A stretch of DNA of 64,000 bases from positions 3,534,001-3,598,000 of the forward strand of contig NZ_CP082269.1 in the NCBI RefSeq assembly GCF_019880405.1, given 5' to 3'. Numbering within the stretch: position 1 is the first letter of the stretch; every line of letters starts with the position of its first letter. This stretch comes from Enterobacter sp. C2 (GTDB lineage Bacteria; Pseudomonadota; Gammaproteobacteria; Enterobacterales; Enterobacteriaceae). The translations under genes and the position numbers were made by a program. The notes below the pieces were generated by a model. The model did no database searches. It was given only the letters and a program-made list of their open reading frames with translations, and was not told the origin of the DNA. Below are positions 62,483 through 64,000 of this stretch, one piece after another.

Positions 62483-63631
62483 TTATTTGGCGGTAGAACG
62501 GTAGTGCTTAATCAATTCGATAAAGTGATCGAACAGCGGCGCAGCATCGTGCGGGCCTGGGCTCGCTTCCGGGTGCCCCTGGAAGCTGAAGGCTGGCTTA
62601 TCGGTACGATGAATACCCTGCAGGGTACCGTCGAACAGCGACGTATGCGTGACGCGCAGGTTAGCTGGCATGGTCGCCTCATCCACCGCAAAACCGTGGT
62701 TTTGCGCGGTGATCATCACCGTGTTGTTATCAATATCTTTAACCGGATGGTTACCGCCGTGGTGACCAAACTTCATCTTCACGGTTTTGGCACCGCTCGC
62801 CAGAGCCAGCAGCTGATGGCCAAGGCAGATACCAAACACCGGAATATCGGTTGCCAGGAAGGCCTGGATAGCGTCGATGGCGTAGTCGCACGGGGCCGGG
62901 TCACCGGGGCCGTTGGAGAGGAAAATACCGTCCGGGTTCATCTTCAGGACCTCTTCCGCCGGGGTCTGCGCCGGGACTACCGTCAGGCGGCAGCCTCTGT
63001 CGACCAGCATACGCAGGATGTTGCGCTTCGCGCCGTAGTCGTAAGCCACCACGTGGAACGGCAGCTCCTCTTCTTTTTTCGCTTCCGGCAGCTCACCGGC
63101 CAGCGTCCAGCTTCCCTGGGTCCAGCTGTAGGACTCAGCGGTGGTGACCTCTTTCGCCAGATCCATCCCGTTCAGACCAGGGAACGTTTTCGCTTTCTCC
63201 AGAGCCAGCGCCGCATCCGGGCTGTCGCCCGCGATGATGCAGCCGTTCTGAGCACCCTTCTCGCGCAGCAGACGGGTCAGCTTACGGGTATCGATATCGG
63301 CAATGGCCACGATGTTATGGCGCTTGAGGTAAGAAGAGAGGTCTTCGGTATTGCGGTAGTTGCTGGCAATCAGTGGTAGGTCACGAATAATCAGGCCTTG
63401 AGCATGAACCTGGGACGCTTCTTCATCGGCTTCGTTAGTACCGACATTACCAATATGGGGATAAGTAAGAGTGACGATTTGGCGGGAATAGGAGGGATCA
63501 GTAAGGATTTCTTGATAACCGGTCATTGAAGTATTGAAAACGACTTCCCCAACCGCCGAACCTGTTGCCCCTATGGCCCGACCGTGAAACTGGGTTCCGT
63601 CTTCCAGAACCAATAGCGCTGACTTAATCAA
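62483..63631 (-). CDS. carA: Carbamoyl phosphate synthetase small subunit, TTG start
   Basis: CarA is the class I glutamine amidotransferase that feeds ammonia to CarB. I start at TTG 63631: GGAGG lies 6 bases upstream, and the next residues [16 protein letters not shown] match E. coli CarA, which is known to start with UUG; the longer ATG frame at 63658 would add nine unlike residues including the ribosome-binding site. The 382-residue protein has the catalytic Cys in [13 protein letters not shown] and the His-Glu pair in [13 protein letters not shown]. Confidence 0.96.
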   Translation of the reverse strand: MIKSALLVLEDGTQFHGRAIGATGSAVGEVVFNTSMTGYQEILTDPSYSRQIVTLTYPHIGNVGTNEADEEASQVHAQGLIIRDLPLIASNYRNTEDLSSYLKRHNIVAIADIDTRKLTRLLREKGAQNGCIIAGDSPDAALALEKAKTFPGLNGMDLAKEVTTAESYSWTQGSWTLAGELPEAKKEEELPFHVVAYDYGAKRNILRMLVDRGCRLTVVPAQTPAEEVLKMNPDGIFLSNGPGDPAPCDYAIDAIQAFLATDIPVFGICLGHQLLALASGAKTVKMKFGHHGGNHPVKDIDNNTVMITAQNHGFAVDEATMPANLRVTHTSLFDGTLQGIHRTDKPAFSFQGHPEASPGPHDAAPLFDHFIELIKHYRSTAK

Positions 63632-63662
63632 AACACCCTCCAGAGAATATTCACTCACTTTA

Positions 63663-63705
63663 TTTGCATATTAATTCATATTGACGCCATAAATCAATGC
63701 AAATC
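63663..63705. promoter_or_regulatory. ARG boxes (ArgR operator) at the proximal carAB promoter
   Basis: Two ARG-box-like 18-mers, at 63663-63680 (ATGAATTAATATGCAAA-type on the minus strand) and 63688-63705 (containing ATTTGCATTGATTTAT), lie 32-75 bases upstream of carA. ArgR represses carP2 at such a pair in E. coli. The exact promoter boxes are not assigned. Confidence 0.7.
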
Positions 63706-63814
63706 TGCTTACCGGTGTATTTTTGGCAAACGGCGGCATTCTAGAGACAACCCTGTTAAAAGTCTACCATCCTGACCACTTTTTCTTACTTTTTTGCAAC
63801 CCTGAGAGATAAGG

Positions 63815-63830
63815 TGCATCTTAAGATGCA
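63815..63830. promoter_or_regulatory. Perfect 16-base palindrome in the carAB control region
   Basis: TGCATCTTAAGATGCA is a perfect palindrome about 185-200 bases upstream of carA, near where the distal promoter P1 and the PepA/RutR/IHF-controlled region lie in E. coli. Which factor binds it is not evident from sequence. Confidence 0.5.
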
Positions 63831-63851
63831 AAAAAGCCAGATAAATTGCAT

Positions 63852-63867
63852 AGGAAAACGCTTGCGT
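63852..63867. promoter_or_regulatory. PurR operator of carAB
   Basis: On the minus strand ACGCAAGCGTTTTCCT differs from the PurR consensus ACGCAAACGTTTNCNT at one position. PurR repression of the distal carAB promoter is established in E. coli. The remaining bases 63868-64000 contain no gene I can support. Confidence 0.8.
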
Positions 63868-64000
63868 ACCTGGATGGATTTCAGTTTTTTATACGTAACG
63901 ATAAAAACAGGAATGGAGGGTGAGAATCTGGTTTTTTTTACCAAAAAAAGTAGCGAGAAAGAGTGTTACAGCGCTTTAAAATCATAAAATGGATTAAACA

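Overview
The window is ordinary enterobacterial chromosome (family Enterobacteriaceae, closest in gene content to the Enterobacter/Lelliottia/Leclercia/Klebsiella side rather than Escherichia). Nearly every protein is a close relative of an E. coli K-12 housekeeping protein, and 6S RNA and an ERIC element are present. There is no tRNA, rRNA, prophage, insertion sequence or CRISPR array. The genus is an inference; I cannot fix the species.

Region 1 (1-17.9 kb) follows the E. coli 65-66 min order: gcvP(partial)-gcvH-gcvT, ubiI-ubiH-pepP-ygfB, zapA-ssrS-fau, serA, rpiA, argP, yggE, argO, mscS, and fbaA-pgk-epd read from a Cra/CRP-type control region. The scpA (sbm) operon found here in E. coli is absent.

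Region 2 (18.2-21.3 kb) is an accessory operon where E. coli carries yggC-yggD-yggF-yggP-cmtBA. It holds a PCC/DUF296 protein plus a complete S-T-A-A energy-coupling-factor (ECF) importer of unknown substrate. Its two ATPases carry complementary defects, so one composite ATP site should be canonical and the other degenerate.

Region 3 (21.4-32.9 kb) is tktA, loiP, speB, then an inserted pectin-oligomer cassette (ketose-3-epimerase-like protein, TogB-like binding protein, oligogalacturonate lyase Ogl, and a divergent 528-residue protein possibly related to alpha-glucuronidases), then speA and yqgB. The cassette separates speA from speB, which adjoin in E. coli.

Region 4 (33-47.4 kb) is metK, galP with GalR and CRP sites, a hiuH-hprR-hprS module that sits elsewhere in E. 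coli, sprT, endA, rsmE, gshB, yqgE-yqgF, yggR, yggS-yggT, rdgB-hemW. yggU, normally between yggT and rdgB, is missing.

Region 5 (47.4-64 kb) jumps to the E. coli 1 min region in reverse: djlA, lptD-surA-pdxA-rsmA-apaG-apaH, folA, kefC-kefF, two DUF903 lipoproteins, carB-carA and the carAB control region. The hemW|djlA junction fits one end of a large inversion spanning oriC. The window therefore joins one-carbon, ubiquinone, glycolytic, polyamine, SAM, glutathione/redox, outer-membrane assembly and pyrimidine/arginine functions with two accessory insertions.
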